A stretch of 64,000 bases of DNA from contig CM043969.1 of the NCBI GenBank assembly GCA_014529385.2, positions 73,056,176 to 73,120,175 of the forward strand. Reading direction: 5' to 3'. The notes below the pieces were generated by a model. It was not told the origin of the DNA. It saw only the letters and a list, made by a program, of their open reading frames with translations, and searched no databases. The DNA is from Adiantum capillus-veneris. Taxonomy: Eukaryota; Streptophyta; Polypodiopsida; Polypodiales; Pteridaceae. The translations under genes and the position numbers were made by a program. Positions 47,687 through 59,186 of the stretch are shown in pieces. Numbering within the stretch: position 1 is the first letter of the stretch; each line of letters opens with the position of its first letter.

Positions 47687-49123
47687 TTTGGCAGTGTTCT
47701 GTATCACTCAAGGAAAGAACCACATAATTTTTTTTTGCTTGTTGCGGTCGCACGTAACCCAAGTCCACTTGGGCGTGTCGATTCTTAATCGTGTTTTTGA
47801 AGAGTGACAGGAAACCCAAGGAAGAAGGGCTTGTCCAACCTCCCCTTGTGCCTCTTTTCGCTCATTGAGAGCGGACCGTGCACTTAGCGGCCTGCCAATT
47901 GACGTGAGGTGGGAAAAGGCAACCTTGGTGTGAGCTCAAGGCCGCTAAGGGGTGCGTCCCGCAGAGTAGAGCTCGGGTAAGAGAAGATCCTTCTCTAACA
48001 CAGATGGCAAGCTAAAAGAAGAACTCAAGACCCTCAAGAACCTCAAGACCCTCAAGAACCCAAGAACCCAAGAACTCAAGACCCTCAAGAACCTCAACAA
48101 CCACAAGAACCACAAGAACCCAAGTTCCTCGTGAACTTAAGAACCCAAGACTTTAGTGTATGGTCATCACCTGAAGCGGAATGGATACTTTGCATGGAGG
48201 TGATGAGCATGGAGGTGGCGAAGAAGAATTTTCCCCACCTTGAGGTTTTTCTGACCCTCTCCCTTCCCCATCTACCCCAAGGATTGCACCAAACCGATTC
48301 AACTCCACCTTCAACGCAATCGACCCTTCGTTGGACCGTGAAGAAAGGACCGTTATGCTCCTTGGTGGGGAGGCTTGCGGGAAGCGGATGCCCTTCTGGG
48401 TACGTCGTGATCCGCACTCGAGGGATGGAACCGCAGGGCACGTGCCTGTGGCGAAGTTCCTCGGTGAAGTTGTACCCCGGTATTTGGGTGCTCTGCATAG
48501 GCGGATGGGGAGATAATGCTCCCCTTCCTATGCTATTATTTTGAATCCGATCCCTTTCGGGGCAAATGACATAATTCTCCCCAAGCGAAGCCAGATGAGC
48601 TACGAGAGCGCCCAAGTGCCATTCCCCCCCGGGGGGGTCAACTTCACCTAAAAGGGGTTGGGAGGTGTAAACGGGAGACATCACCAACCTCATCAGACGC
48701 CACCTGTGAGCCGACGCCCTACCAAGCGGGTATGGCATTTCCTAAGGGAAAACCGTCGGGTTTCAAAGGCAGTTTAGTGAGGTGAGCAATAAGTTACCTG
48801 GAGGAGGCAACTCCAAAGGGAAGACCAAAGCAAGTCCCGTTGTACCTGAGCCTCTGAACAGAGGTACTTGGTCGCTGTCACGCCCAAATCTAAGTGGCGA
48901 AGTGGGTCTCTCAAGGGATTAGTCATGGTCCTATGAGTGTAGATAATTCTGAACTCTCGTAGTCCAGAGGAAACTAGTGACAAAAGCGTCAGACGCCTTC
49001 GGTTTCTGGGTGCATAGTCCTGGTCGTTCTTCTTGTATACTTTTTTGGTGTATGAGGGGAGCGGCCGGGCGTGCCCTATCCGACTCCGAAAACAAAACAA
49101 AACAAAAAGCTTTGGTTACGACG
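47687..49123 (+). other. untranslated leader of element E
   Basis: About 1.4 kb lies between primer site and gag. A direct-repeat block of AAGAACC and AAGACCCTC units occupies 48011-48128. Open frames on both strands at 48094-48738 show no family motif and are taken as chance. Confidence 0.6.
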
Positions 49124-50547
49124 ATGATGGACATGATGTTACAACAAGAAGCGCAACGCGCTGCCTTGGAGCGCGAGCGCGAAGAAAGAAAGGCAATCTT
49201 TGATAGAGAGTGCGAAGAAAGAAAAGCAGAAAGAAAGGCCAACTTGAAGCGTGAGCGCGAGCAAGCGCGCTTGGCGGCCAAAGAGCAAAGGGCAACCTTG
49301 GAGAGTGAGCATGAGCAAGCGCGCTTGGCGGCCGAAGAAAGGAGGACAGCTATTGAGCTTGAGCGTGAGCAAACACACGAAGCCCACCGAGTAGCGGCCG
49401 AAGATAGACAAGCAGCCTTGGAGTTAGAGCGTGAGGCGCACAGAGACCAACACATGTAAGAGTTGGTCCTACAAGTACTCACCTCGAAACCCGAGCCAGT
49501 CAAAGATGTTGGGGGTTCATAAGTGGCGCAAGCCGAGATTCGAGCTCCAACAACCCTGTCACCGAGAAGATCACGTTCAGTAAGTATGACGATGAGATGG
49601 ATGCTAGTGTTATTCATTCTTGGTTGCATCAATTTAATGCTTATTTTGCGACAACTAAGAAGACAAGGAATAGCAAGGTTTTGACGGCAGTCATGTACCT
49701 TGTCGGTGATGCCATTAATTGGTACCACGCATGGCAAGAGGCACAGTTGGCCGCGCACTTAGAGGAAGCTGACGGAGACGCGTCCCTTTTCTTCAATTGG
49801 GCCGACTTCCAAGACAAGCTCAAGGCGCGGTTTATGCCTCCTCAGTACCTAGCGCGGTTGAAAGAAGATTGGCACAATCTCAAGCAGAATGGTATGCCAA
49901 TCATGTCTTTTTCTAACCGTGTTTTGCAGCTCGGCACCCAATTACGTAAATCTGATGATGAGCTCAAAGAGACTTTCATTTTTGGGTTGGACGAATATAT
50001 CAAGTTTGATGTAGAAGTTTTCGACCCCGTGGATCTCAACAAGGCGGTAGCAATTGCTCTCTTTCAAGAGATGAAGAACAACAAGGGAAAGCCTAAGGAG
50101 AACAAGACTTCGCAAAGTACCTCTCAGACTTCGCAGAACCCTCAGAATGGTAAGAACGGTAACAATGGTAAGAATGGTAACTCTTCTAACCAATCTTCCT
50201 CTAGTCTCTCAGAAAAGAACTCTCCAAATGAACCTAAGGGTAAAGCAAACACAATTGCTAAACCTAAGCTCACTCCAAATGAAAAGGCAGAACAAGGAAT
50301 TTTAGGAGGATACATCACGTCGGAAGAACAAAGCATTTATTCTAAGGAAGCTCGATGTTATCATTGTCACATCAAGGGTCACATAAAAAGAACATGTCCT
50401 AAGCTTGACTCTAATGAATTTAAAGAATCCACAGAACCCACATCCTCTGTTAATGCAATAAATGAGAACATGAGTGTGACCCAAGTTTCTCATGATCCTC
50501 TCATTGATGAGTCTCTTATTAAGTGTTACGGTCATGTAAAGAGTTAG
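49124..50547 (+). pseudogene. element E gag with coiled-coil N terminus
   Basis: From the ATG at 49124 a highly charged Glu/Arg/Ala repeat region runs to 49459 with recurring AALEREREE / LAAKEQRATLE units, a likely coiled coil. Stops and a frame change near 49460-49590 separate it from the gag domain proper (49597-50547: WLHQFNAYFATTKK, AINWYHAWQEAQLAAHL, FKARFMP-type block, LGTQLRKSDDELKETFIFGL). An Asn/Ser-rich linker and one CCHC knuckle follow (CYHCHIKGHIKRTC near 50355). An in-frame TAG at 50545-50547 separates gag from protease. Confidence 0.85.
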
Positions 50548-50685
50548 CGTTTTGTCATATTGTTTGACCCAAGCAGTATGTATGATATGATTAGTGACTC
50601 TCTTGTCGAAAGAGCCCGCTTTGAGGTTAGCAAGACATCTCCTTTCGAGGTGTTGGGCTTTGCTCCCAGTATGGACTCTCTCATC
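50548..50685 (+). pseudogene. element E protease, N-terminal part
   Basis: Directly after the TAG the frame reads a retropepsin start with D-P-S-S (50566-50577) where D-S/T-G is expected. The conserved glycine is serine, so activity is doubtful. The frame is interrupted by gypsy B after SMDSLI. It resumes at about 57945 (protease) and 57966 in the same frame once one CATC copy is discounted. Confidence 0.8.
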
Positions 50686-52163
50686 TGTCACAAAAATACG
50701 GAAGCGTAAACTGACTTTTAATTGCACTTCAAATACTCAAGAGAATTGGAGAGAGAGAGGAAGCTTGACACTTCATTGGGGATCAGAAGATGGGCTGGTC
50801 CCCCCCCATAAAGAGAATATCTTTATTACTAAGGGAGAATCTTTACAAGCACAAGAACGGGGCAATAGCCCGTCCTCTATTCTTTCTTTTTGCTTGTGAC
50901 TGAGAGAGTGCGAACGCTACTCTCTGAATACTGAGAGGATCTTCCCTCTGCTATGAGATTTTGGGAAGCTCTAAAAAACGAGAGTCTATCTTCCACAAAA
51001 CTCAACGGAAGCTCTCGAAAATGAGAGTCTACCTTCCGCTAACTGAGTCGCTTTATGCATAATTATTCCTGCAACAAAAACAAGGGAGAAACACGCAAAA
51101 TGCACGCACACATGCTTGCTGTAATTTTCTGCACATAACCTGAAAATGTTACCTGAGCATGTTCCAGAGCCGAAAAAGAGACCTTTTCCGCGATGGAATT
51201 GCACGAAACTTGGTGTACACGTAGTGTAGGTAGAGAAGAACTAGATTCTATATGTATTTTGCTGAAATTCAACCTAAAGGAGGTGATTAAGGGCTGAAAA
51301 CAGAGAATTTACAGCCACGACACTCTACGAAGAGAGTGCATGCTGCAACTTCTCGCGATGAAACCTCACCAAAAGCTGGCTATGGCTATGAGAGCCCTTG
51401 CTCTAGACAATGGGAGCACGAGGCCACCACATATGTCACAAGGGGCTGCTCTCAAGCTTCCATGGAGGGCTCCAATGCGTAGGGCACTGCCAACACTGAA
51501 AATGGGGGAGTAGAGCCTCCTAAATAGCCATCAGGGAGAGGGGGCGCTAGGAAGAGAGAGAGGGTGAGAGCGAGAGCGAGAGAGTTAGTTTGCATTGGTA
51601 AGTCTGCCACTTGGCACACTTACTTAATAACTTAAAAAACCCTTCAACTTTCACTTTTAAACATCCCTAGGCTATTAATGAAATGTGCAAATTAACTCAC
51701 AATTGCACACACACATGCTACTAATGAAATTGTTAGCTGCTCCCCAGCGCAATGTCGTACCGACACTGCTCTGGCATTACCTGTTCGCACTTGTCCGGTC
51801 ATTTGGTCCGGCATAGACAATTTAAAAATACCTTAACTGACTTATCCTAAGGCCGTAAAATGATTCAGGCCTTAGGGTTATTATTCTAAGGACCCCATCT
51901 CATTCCTGTGCTTGCACTAGCGTGCGTAATTTTCTGAGCCTGAAATTTGAGGCTACTATCTACCCCTTCATTGAAGACCCGATTTCCCAATTGTTAGGGC
52001 TTCAGGGTATTTTCTGCTAGGGTCTCCCTGAGGTGCACTGGCCCAAACTTGGGCGCACCTGAGGCCCGAGCACTGCTAAATCTATTCTGATGTGCACACA
52101 ACTAATTAGATAATTCTTTTCTCGTAAATAAATTAATTATTTACAAAGTCTGACTTAGTTACA
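50686..52163 (-). repeat. 3' LTR of gypsy B
   Basis: This 1478-bp repeat starts TGTCACAAAA and ends GTTACA in plus orientation. Bases 51514-51890 are absent from the partner LTR. Confidence 0.94.
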
Positions 52164-52175
52164 TCCCTCTTGGTT

Positions 52176-53321
52176 CTAAACAGTTGACCTCAACTGTAGA
52201 GCGTCAACATAACTGTGCAAGATGTCTGGGTAGTCCTTAAGATCGGACTCAGTCATCCACTTTGCATCTAAAGGAGTGTAATTCTTGAACTTGACTAAAT
52301 ACTTTCGATGTAGACTCCCCGACTTGAGTTGTCTCTCCGAGTGGTGTATTATCTGTTGAGGTTGAAGGAGTTCCTCAGTCTCTTCGACTTCTGGAGGATC
52401 TTCTTGTACTGGCGCCACTATCGGAGGTCCAACATACAGTCGGAGGAGACTGACATGAAAAGCATTATGGATGCGCCAGCTAGAAGGCAAATCCAATCTG
52501 AAAGTCACGTCATTGACTTTATCTGTAATTTTGAAAGGGCCGTAAAATCTATGGGAAAGTTTGACAACTTTTCCTTTGTCGATCCGCTTTTTCAATCTAG
52601 CTTTCTCAAACCGAAGTAGGACATATGGTCCTTTTTCAAGATTGAGATTCCTTCTGTGCTTGTCTGCTTTTCTCTTCTGTTGCTCTTGAGTACGAAGAAT
52701 CGCTTGCTTTACTTGTTGATGGGCAATATCAATATTGCGCACAAATTCATTTGCGGCGAAGATGTTTTCTTTGGTAACCATAATAGGAAGTAAGAGTGGC
52801 TTCCCATAAATAATTTCGAAGGGAGCTCTACCAGTTGAGGAATGTATGGTATTATTATATGCAAACTCAACTATTGGTAAATACAGTTCCCATTCGGATT
52901 CTCGTTCCGAAACATAGCACTTGAAGAGATCTAAAACAGTGGCATTAGCGATTTCGCTTTGACCATCTGTTTGAGGATGATAAGCTAATGAAAAGTCAAG
53001 CTTAGTTCCCAAGTTTTCAAACAATGTCTGCCAAAATAGACTAGTCATGCGGGGATCTCTATCGCTGACAATAGTCTTTGGCAATCCATGGTGTTTAAAA
53101 ATCTGAGCTAGAAATATTCTAGCCATGTGATCAGCTTTGATCGTCTTCTTTACTGGAAGAAAATGTGCTTGCTTACTGAATCTGACTACTATAGTCCAGA
53201 TTGCATCATTTCCATTCTTGGATCTAGGAAGATCCGTAATAAAATCCATGGCAATACTTTCCCATGGTGTGTTAGGCACAGGGAGTCGGCTGAAGCTTGC
53301 CATAAACTTTATGTCTGTCAT
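52176..53321 (-). pseudogene. gypsy B integrase core and chromodomain
   Basis: A 381-codon frame covers the integrase core (AMDFITDLPRS, VSDRDPRMTS, QTDGQSEIANA), the GPF-type C-terminal block (HRFYGPFKI, HNAFHVSLLRLY) and a chromodomain-like end (RKYLVKFKNYTPLDAKWM), finishing 12 bp from the LTR. It is offset by a frameshift near 53300 from the zinc-binding part. Apart from that shift this half looks well kept. Confidence 0.92.
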
Positions 53322-54627
53322 ATTTTACTTTTTTGCAGACTAAACACTCACGTACATGTTTTTCAATGTCCGCACGGAGTGTTGGCCAAAAGAAATACCT
53401 TTCGAGGGTACTAGTGGTGGAAGCAATTCCCCGATGCCCGACATAAGGAGAATTATGGGCTTCATCCATCACCTTCTGTCGTAAGGGCTGAGCTATGCAT
53501 ATTGCTTGTTGACAATAGAGCGTATTATCCCTAATGGAATAAGGTGGCCTTGAGTGACCAGCTTGAAGATCTGCCCAAATTGTGGCGAAGTCTGGATCTT
53601 GAGGATACATCTCGCTGAGAGATTCTAGTTCCTCATGATAGATTGTTGTTAGTGCATCGATCTTTGGATGCCTGGAGAGAGCATCTGCAACTGCATTCTT
53701 CGTTCCAGAAGTATGTAAAATCTGAAAATGGAACATTGAAAGAAAGTTGGCCCATCTCATCTGCTTTTCTGATAACTTTCTCTGTGTGAGAAAGTAGCGA
53801 AGACTTTGATGATCTGTCTTGATAATAAAATCAGCTCCTAATAGATAGTGTTTCCAAATGGAAAGAGCATGAATTACTGCCATTAGCTCTTTCTCGTATA
53901 TGGAGACATGCAACTCTGCATCTTTAAGGCGCCGACTTTCATAGGCTATCGCGTGACCCTCTTGGTTCAAAACTGCTCCTACACAATCTCCAGATGCATC
54001 GCAGTATACCTCGAAAGGTTTGCGAAGATCAGGGACGGTGAGAACAGGTCCGTGACTGAGTAGATACTTAAGCTTTTCAAAAGCTTGTTTTTGTCCAGAT
54101 CCCCAATGGGATGGAATCCGCTCTTTTGTCAGGTCATGGAGGGGACATGCTATCGCGGCAAAAGCTCGAATGAAACGCCGATAATAAGAACAGAGGCCAA
54201 GGAAACTTCGTACATCATGTACTGTAGTTGGCGTAGGCCATTCTACAACTGCTTGAATCTTATCAGGGTCCATTCTCACCTGATTGTGAGATACTATATG
54301 GCCGAAATAGTGGATTTCTTTTAGAAAGAACTCACTCTTCTTAGCATTCACAAATAATTTGTGTTTGCGTAATTCTTCAAACACTAAGGTGAGATGCTTA
54401 TAGTGTTCGTCTTCCGTCTCTGAGAAGATTAAGACGTCATCAAAGAAAACGCCCGTGAAGCTTCTATATGAGTGGAAGATTCTATCCATCATTCTAATGA
54501 ATGTGGCTGGTGCATTAGTGAGTCCAAAAGGCATCACTAAGAATTCATACAACCCGAAGGTTGTTCTAAATGAAGTCTTATGCACATCTTGAGGAGCTAT
54601 GCCGATTTGATGATAACCGCTCTTCAA
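53272..54627 (-). pseudogene. gypsy B reverse transcriptase (C-terminal), RNase H and integrase zinc domain
   Basis: A 451-codon frame begins in the RT at KSGYHQIGIAP and includes MPFGLTNAPATF, the catalytic FFDD (54436-54447), RNase H (CDASGDCVGAVL, YEKELMAVIHAL, TDHQSLRYF, ADALSRH) and the integrase HHCC domain (HRGIASTTS ... CLVCKKVKYDR). The RT N-terminal part lies in another frame upstream. Confidence 0.92.
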
Positions 54628-54676
54628 GTCTATACGACTAAAAACACTTGCTCCTTGTAACTTGTCAAGAATGTCG

Positions 54677-55033
54677 TCAATCCGTGGGATTGGAAATCGA
54701 TTCTTGATTGTGATCCTGTTTAGAATCCTTTTTCTGTACTAGCAAGACAGGTGAACAATATGGAGAAGTACTAGGCCTTATTAAGCCCTTCTCCAAAAGT
54801 TCGTTAACCTGCTTGAGAATTTCTTCTTGCTGCATTAGACTAACTCGATAAGGGGGCTGATTTGGAGGAGAACTTCCTGGGATCAAATCAATTGTATGAT
54901 CCTCAGGTCGCGAAGGTGGGAGTTCATTTGGCAGTTCATCTGCAAAGCAATCTTTATAACTTTCTAATAACTGAAGTCTTTTTTGCTCTAAAGAGGAAGA
55001 AAGTTGTGAAACAGACATCTCTCTCTCTTGCAA
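54677..55033 (-). pseudogene. gypsy B RT N-terminal segment with small deletion
   Basis: The frame carries the linker and RT entry (PEDHTIDLIPGSSPPNQPPY, YCSPVLLVQKKD). It then jumps to the ITIKNRFP-equivalent region in another frame near 54726. About ten codons that include the YRMCVDYR-type block are missing. The frame change from the gag-protease reading falls in a (GA)n-like tract at 55019-55027, a typical slippage site. Confidence 0.82.
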
Positions 55034-56771
55034 AAATCAAGTACGCTGAAACACACTTTTTCATTTCTTTCTTGATGGCAATGTGATTGGTGATAGGAAT
55101 ACGCCAATCACCTGCATCTGCAAGTACAAGATACTCCTTTCCTTTATGAGCAAAGGATAAGGTTTTCTGAACATAGTCCGGAATGGGATGCATCTTGTAG
55201 TGCAAAGGCATTCCCAAGATAACATCGCATCCTTCAAGTGAAGCTAGTAAGAAAGACTCTTGATCTTTGTAGTCGTCGACCTTTAGATTCAACTTCCCTA
55301 TGATTGGAGTAGAGTTTGAGTTCTGCCCTTTGAAAGCAGATTGTGCTTGAATAGAAACTCCAAAACGATTGGGCTGTAAGTTCAGGTCATCAGCTAGCTT
55401 GGTAGAGATGAAGTTGTCTGTACTGCCAGGGTCAAACAAAATAAGAGCCCGTTGGTTGTTGATACTACCCCAAGCTTTGAGAAGAGCTCTTTCTTTTCCA
55501 TCCTTGGTTGTATTTCCTTGTACATCTGGGACTGCATTGGAAGAGGGTGGTTGTGGAGGTTTGTTAGGACAATCACCCTTCATATGACCAACTTGTCCGC
55601 ACTTGAAGCATCTTCCTTCACTAATGTAGGTTCGCAACTCAGCAGGAGAGAGATATCTCCCTTTCTTGGGCTGATTTGGCTTTGCTTCTGCTTCGGAGGC
55701 GGTTCTTTTCTTCTTTTGAGAAGAAGAAGTAGAGGTAGGCTGCTCATGGAGAGCCTTCTGCTTGGCATGGTAAGTGCTTTGCTCCATCTTCCTGGGAGTA
55801 CCCTTGTCATGTATTCCATCAGCTATGCGGGCTGATTCCATAAGTATCTGCAAGTTACCTCGAGGGTAAAGCTTCATAGCCTTTTGCAAGGCTTCATGCA
55901 ATCCTGCTTCAAACTTGCGCACCTTTTCCGAATCGTCAATCTTCTTGAATGGAGTGACTTTCAAGAGAACGTCCCAAAACCTATCCACATAGCGTGGAAC
56001 AATTTCGTTCTCCGACTGTGAAAGTCGATCCCATTCTTTCTTTACCTCTTCCTCATAGTCTGGAGGAAGGAACTGTGCGTAGAACTCCTTCTTGAAAGCA
56101 GTCCAATCTTGGGGTTTACGATCTTCCAGGATAAGGGTTAACCACCAACTGCTGGCGGTGCCTTTCAGGTACATACTAACATGGCGAAGCTTGGATCTTT
56201 CTTTAAAATTCCCTTCAGCAAATGCAACTTCGAATTGGCGGATGAAAGCCAAAGCTTTGTCATTATCACGCCGCCCATTGTAGGTGTCGAATTTCACATC
56301 TTTGTCTCCCGACTTGAATGTTTTCTGCCTGTGGTGCTTCTTCTTATGATGCTCCTTCTTTCTATGCTTAGACTCCTTATGGACAAGAGTCTTTTCCCTT
56401 GAATGCACTTCTTGCTGCGACGGATCTTCCAGGAACATGTCTTCCGGAGCAACTATGTCATCCAGATTCTTCATGAAAGAGAATTGAGGGGAATCAGGGG
56501 GATCCTGCTCTTGAACTTTTGGGTTAAACCGTACATGACGTTCTGGAGGTTTCATGTGCCTCTCGTGCATGCGGGAGGTTCCAATCAAAGGATCTTTCCT
56601 TGGTTTTGGCGCCTTTGGGTTCTGCGGGATTTCTCCCGACCCCATCGGCATTTTCTCCTTCCCTTTCTCAAGAGTATGGAGAATCTTTTGGACTTCTGGA
56701 TGGGAGAGAGCTTTTTGCAACTCTTCCACCTGCTGTTGAAGGAGAGAGAACTCTATCTTGCGTCCTCCCAT
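55030..56771 (-). pseudogene. gypsy B gag and protease
   Basis: The start is the ATG at 56771 (MGGRKIEFS), 54 bp from the primer site. A predicted coiled-coil start, a Lys/His-rich region (KKEHHKKKHHRQK) and the gag domain (AFIRQFEVAF, LRHVSMYLKGTASSWW, YVDRFWDVLLKVTP) follow. A CCHC knuckle (CFKCGQVGHMKGDC, near 55571-55612) and a retropepsin (ILFDPGSTDNFIS near 55415-55450; GCDVILGMPL) complete it. About 570 codons are open. This shows the intact gag-protease layout that gypsy A has lost. Confidence 0.92.
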
Positions 56772-56824
56772 TTCTGCAGTTTGCCAAGAGTCGTCAATCC
56801 CTTACGGAAGAGAGAGATGACCTT

Positions 56825-56836
56825 GCTCTGATACCA
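56825..56836 (-). other. tRNA-iMet primer binding site of gypsy B
   Basis: Minus-strand TGGTATCAGAGC lies 1 bp from the 5' LTR. Confidence 0.9.
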
Positions 56837-56837
56837 C

Positions 56838-57940
56838 TGTCACAAAAATACGGAAGCGTAAACTGACTTTTAATTGTACTTCAAATACTCAAGAGAATTG
56901 GAGAGAGAGAGGAAAAGCTTGACACTTCATTGGGGACCAGAAGATGGGCTGGTCCCCCCCCATAAAGAGAATATCTTTATTACTAAGGGAGAATCTTTAC
57001 AAGCACAAGAACGGGGCAATAGCCCGTCCTCTATTCTTTCTTTTTGCTTGTGACTGAGAGAGTGCGAACGCTACTCTCTGAATACTGAGAGGATCTTCCC
57101 TCTACTATGAGATTTTGGGAAGCTCTCAAAAACGAGAGTCTATCTTCTACAAAACTCAACGGAAGCTCTCGAAAATGAGAGTCTACCTTCTGCTAACTGA
57201 GTCCCTTTATGCATAATTATTCCTGCAACAAAAACAAGGGAGAAACACGCAAAATGCACGCACACATGCTTGCTGTAATTTTCTGCACATAACCTGAAAA
57301 TGTTACCTGAGCATGTTCCAGAGCCGAAAAAGAGACCTTTTCCGCGATGGAATTGCACGAAACTTGGTGTACACGTAGTGTAGGTAGAGAAGAACTAGAT
57401 TCTATATGTATTTTGCTGAAATTCAACCTAAAGGAGGTGATTAAGGGCTGAAAACAGAGAATTTACAGCCACGACACTCTACGAAGAGAGTGCATGCTGC
57501 AACTTCTCGCGATGAAACCTCACCAAAAGCTGGCTATGGCTATGAGAGCCCTTGCTCTAGACAATGGGAGCACGAGGCCACCACATATGTCACAAGGGGC
57601 TGCTCTCAAGCTTCCATGGAGGGCTCCAATGCGTAGGGCACTGCCAACACTGAAAATGGGGGAGTAGGACCCCATCTCATTCCTGTGCTTGCACTAGCGC
57701 GCGTAATTTTTTGAGCCTGAAATTTGAGGCTACTATCTACCCCTTCATTGAAGACCCGATTTTTTAATCGCTAGGGCTTCAAGGTATTTTCTGCTAGGGT
57801 CTCCCTGAGGTGCACTGGCCCAAACTTGGGCGTACCTGAGACCCCAGAACTGCTAAATCTATTCTGATGTGCACACAACTAATTAGATAATTCTTTTCTC
57901 GTAAATAAATTAATTATTTACAAAGTCTGACTTAGTTACA
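56838..57940 (-). repeat. 5' LTR of gypsy B
   Basis: This 1103-bp repeat is homologous to 50686-52163 but lacks a block equivalent to 51514-51890 (about 377 bp). Confidence 0.94.
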
Positions 57941-57944
57941 CATC

Positions 57945-59060
57945 ACACAAGATTGCCTTGATGTTTTGTTCACTGTTCAACAAGCGTCCTTCCGCAGAAA
58001 ATTTGTAGTATCTCCTCTTTCAGGATGTGATATGCTTTTAGGCATTCGATGGTTCCGTGAGCATAACCGTCTCATTGATTGGGCAACTAATACTTTCACT
58101 TTCAATGCCAAGAGTGACTCTCCAATTGTCATTCACGGGGAGCTTGCTGTTCATTCCTCATCTCTCATTTCTAATGTGCAGGCGAAGATTGAAAAGAATC
58201 AAGAGAAGGAGACTCTCTCAGTCTTGTCTTCTCCAAAGCACGACACACATGATTTGCATGATAAAGATGTGATTATTCACAAACATGATGGGTTGCAAGA
58301 AAAAGATGTGATTGTTCACAAGGATGATGGTTTAGTTGATGCTTTTTCTAATGACACTAACCTCATTGCAGATTCGATCAATCACGAAGAACCGATCTTG
58401 GTTCTCGAGTCGAGGTCCAAAGAACCCTTACAGGAAGTATTATATGTGCTCATGATTAGTCAGTACGCATTGTTCGAGTGTTTCATTTGTGACGGTTTCT
58501 TGTATGTTAGTCACCGTCTTTATGTGATCCCTTGTCATAGGCATGCCATATTGTACGATGAACACGATTCCCTCATGAATGAGCACGGATGTATGCGGAT
58601 TACTCATGAAAAGATCAAATGTTTGCATTCAAGGAATTCACATTCCATGTCTCTTCCTTAGCATGACACGGTATCCGAAAGAGCACAAGAAGGATTGAGC
58701 ATCACTCATCGGCATTTTCATTGTGATTTGCCACAGTTGATTGATTTAGATCAGAAAGTCAAGATTCGACCCAATTGTTTGCGTGTGTTTGATGAACGGT
58801 TTGGCACTCCGTCTATATATTCATCTACATTGCATGTACAGTCTTTAAAGAAGACTAGAATTTTTCTAGTCACTTTACATGGAATGGGTATGTTCATGTT
58901 TTTGTGTTGGAAGTGGTTTCATGAATTTTCATCCTCGGAGATTCTTGAAGAAGGTAGACGCATGACTATAGACGAAGTTGTTGAAGGAGCCACATATGAC
59001 TTTGTGTCGCTTTCAGCGCAGCTCAAAGAAGCAAGCGTTGCAAATCTTTATGAAGTTTAA
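57945..59060 (+). pseudogene. element E protease C-terminal part and unknown C-terminal region
   Basis: The retropepsin resumes (VSPLSGCDMLLGIRWFREHN near 58005-58065, with the hydrophobic GCDMLLG block typical of gypsy proteases). An acidic, His-rich stretch with two HKxDG units follows (58250-58330), and then about 240 residues I cannot place. The frame has one in-frame TAG at 58659-58661 and otherwise runs to 59060. RT, RNase H and integrase motifs were searched for by eye and not seen up to the purine tract at 59174. Confidence 0.72.
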
Positions 59061-59173
59061 GTATCGCATGACCCACGCATCAGAGTGGGCTGGCGAAGAG
59101 TCCTTTCCAGGATTCCAGATGTTGGTGGCGATCTCCCTCGACGCCATACAGTTCGGTACCAGTACCTCACTTT

Positions 59174-59186
59174 AAAAAGGAGGGGA
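59174..59186 (+). other. polypurine tract of element E
   Basis: AAAAAGGAGGGGA directly precedes the 3' LTR. Confidence 0.88.

Larger units (their letters stand above)
50686..57940 (-). mobile_element. Ty3/gypsy chromovirus B (full length, nested in E)
   Basis: LTRs at 50686-52163 and 56838-57940 flank a minus-strand gag-protease-RT-RNase H-integrase-chromodomain region. The host site shows CATC before (50682-50685) and after (57941-57944) the element; a 5-bp duplication with one change (TCATC/ACATC) is also possible. Host protease codons continue across the site. It is a chromovirus related to gypsy A but of a distinct family, with different LTRs. Confidence 0.94.

Noticed and set aside
48094-48738. 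214-codon minus-strand frame in the leader of element E
   Set aside because: No motif, opposite to the element's direction, overlaps other open frames in a GC-richer stretch.
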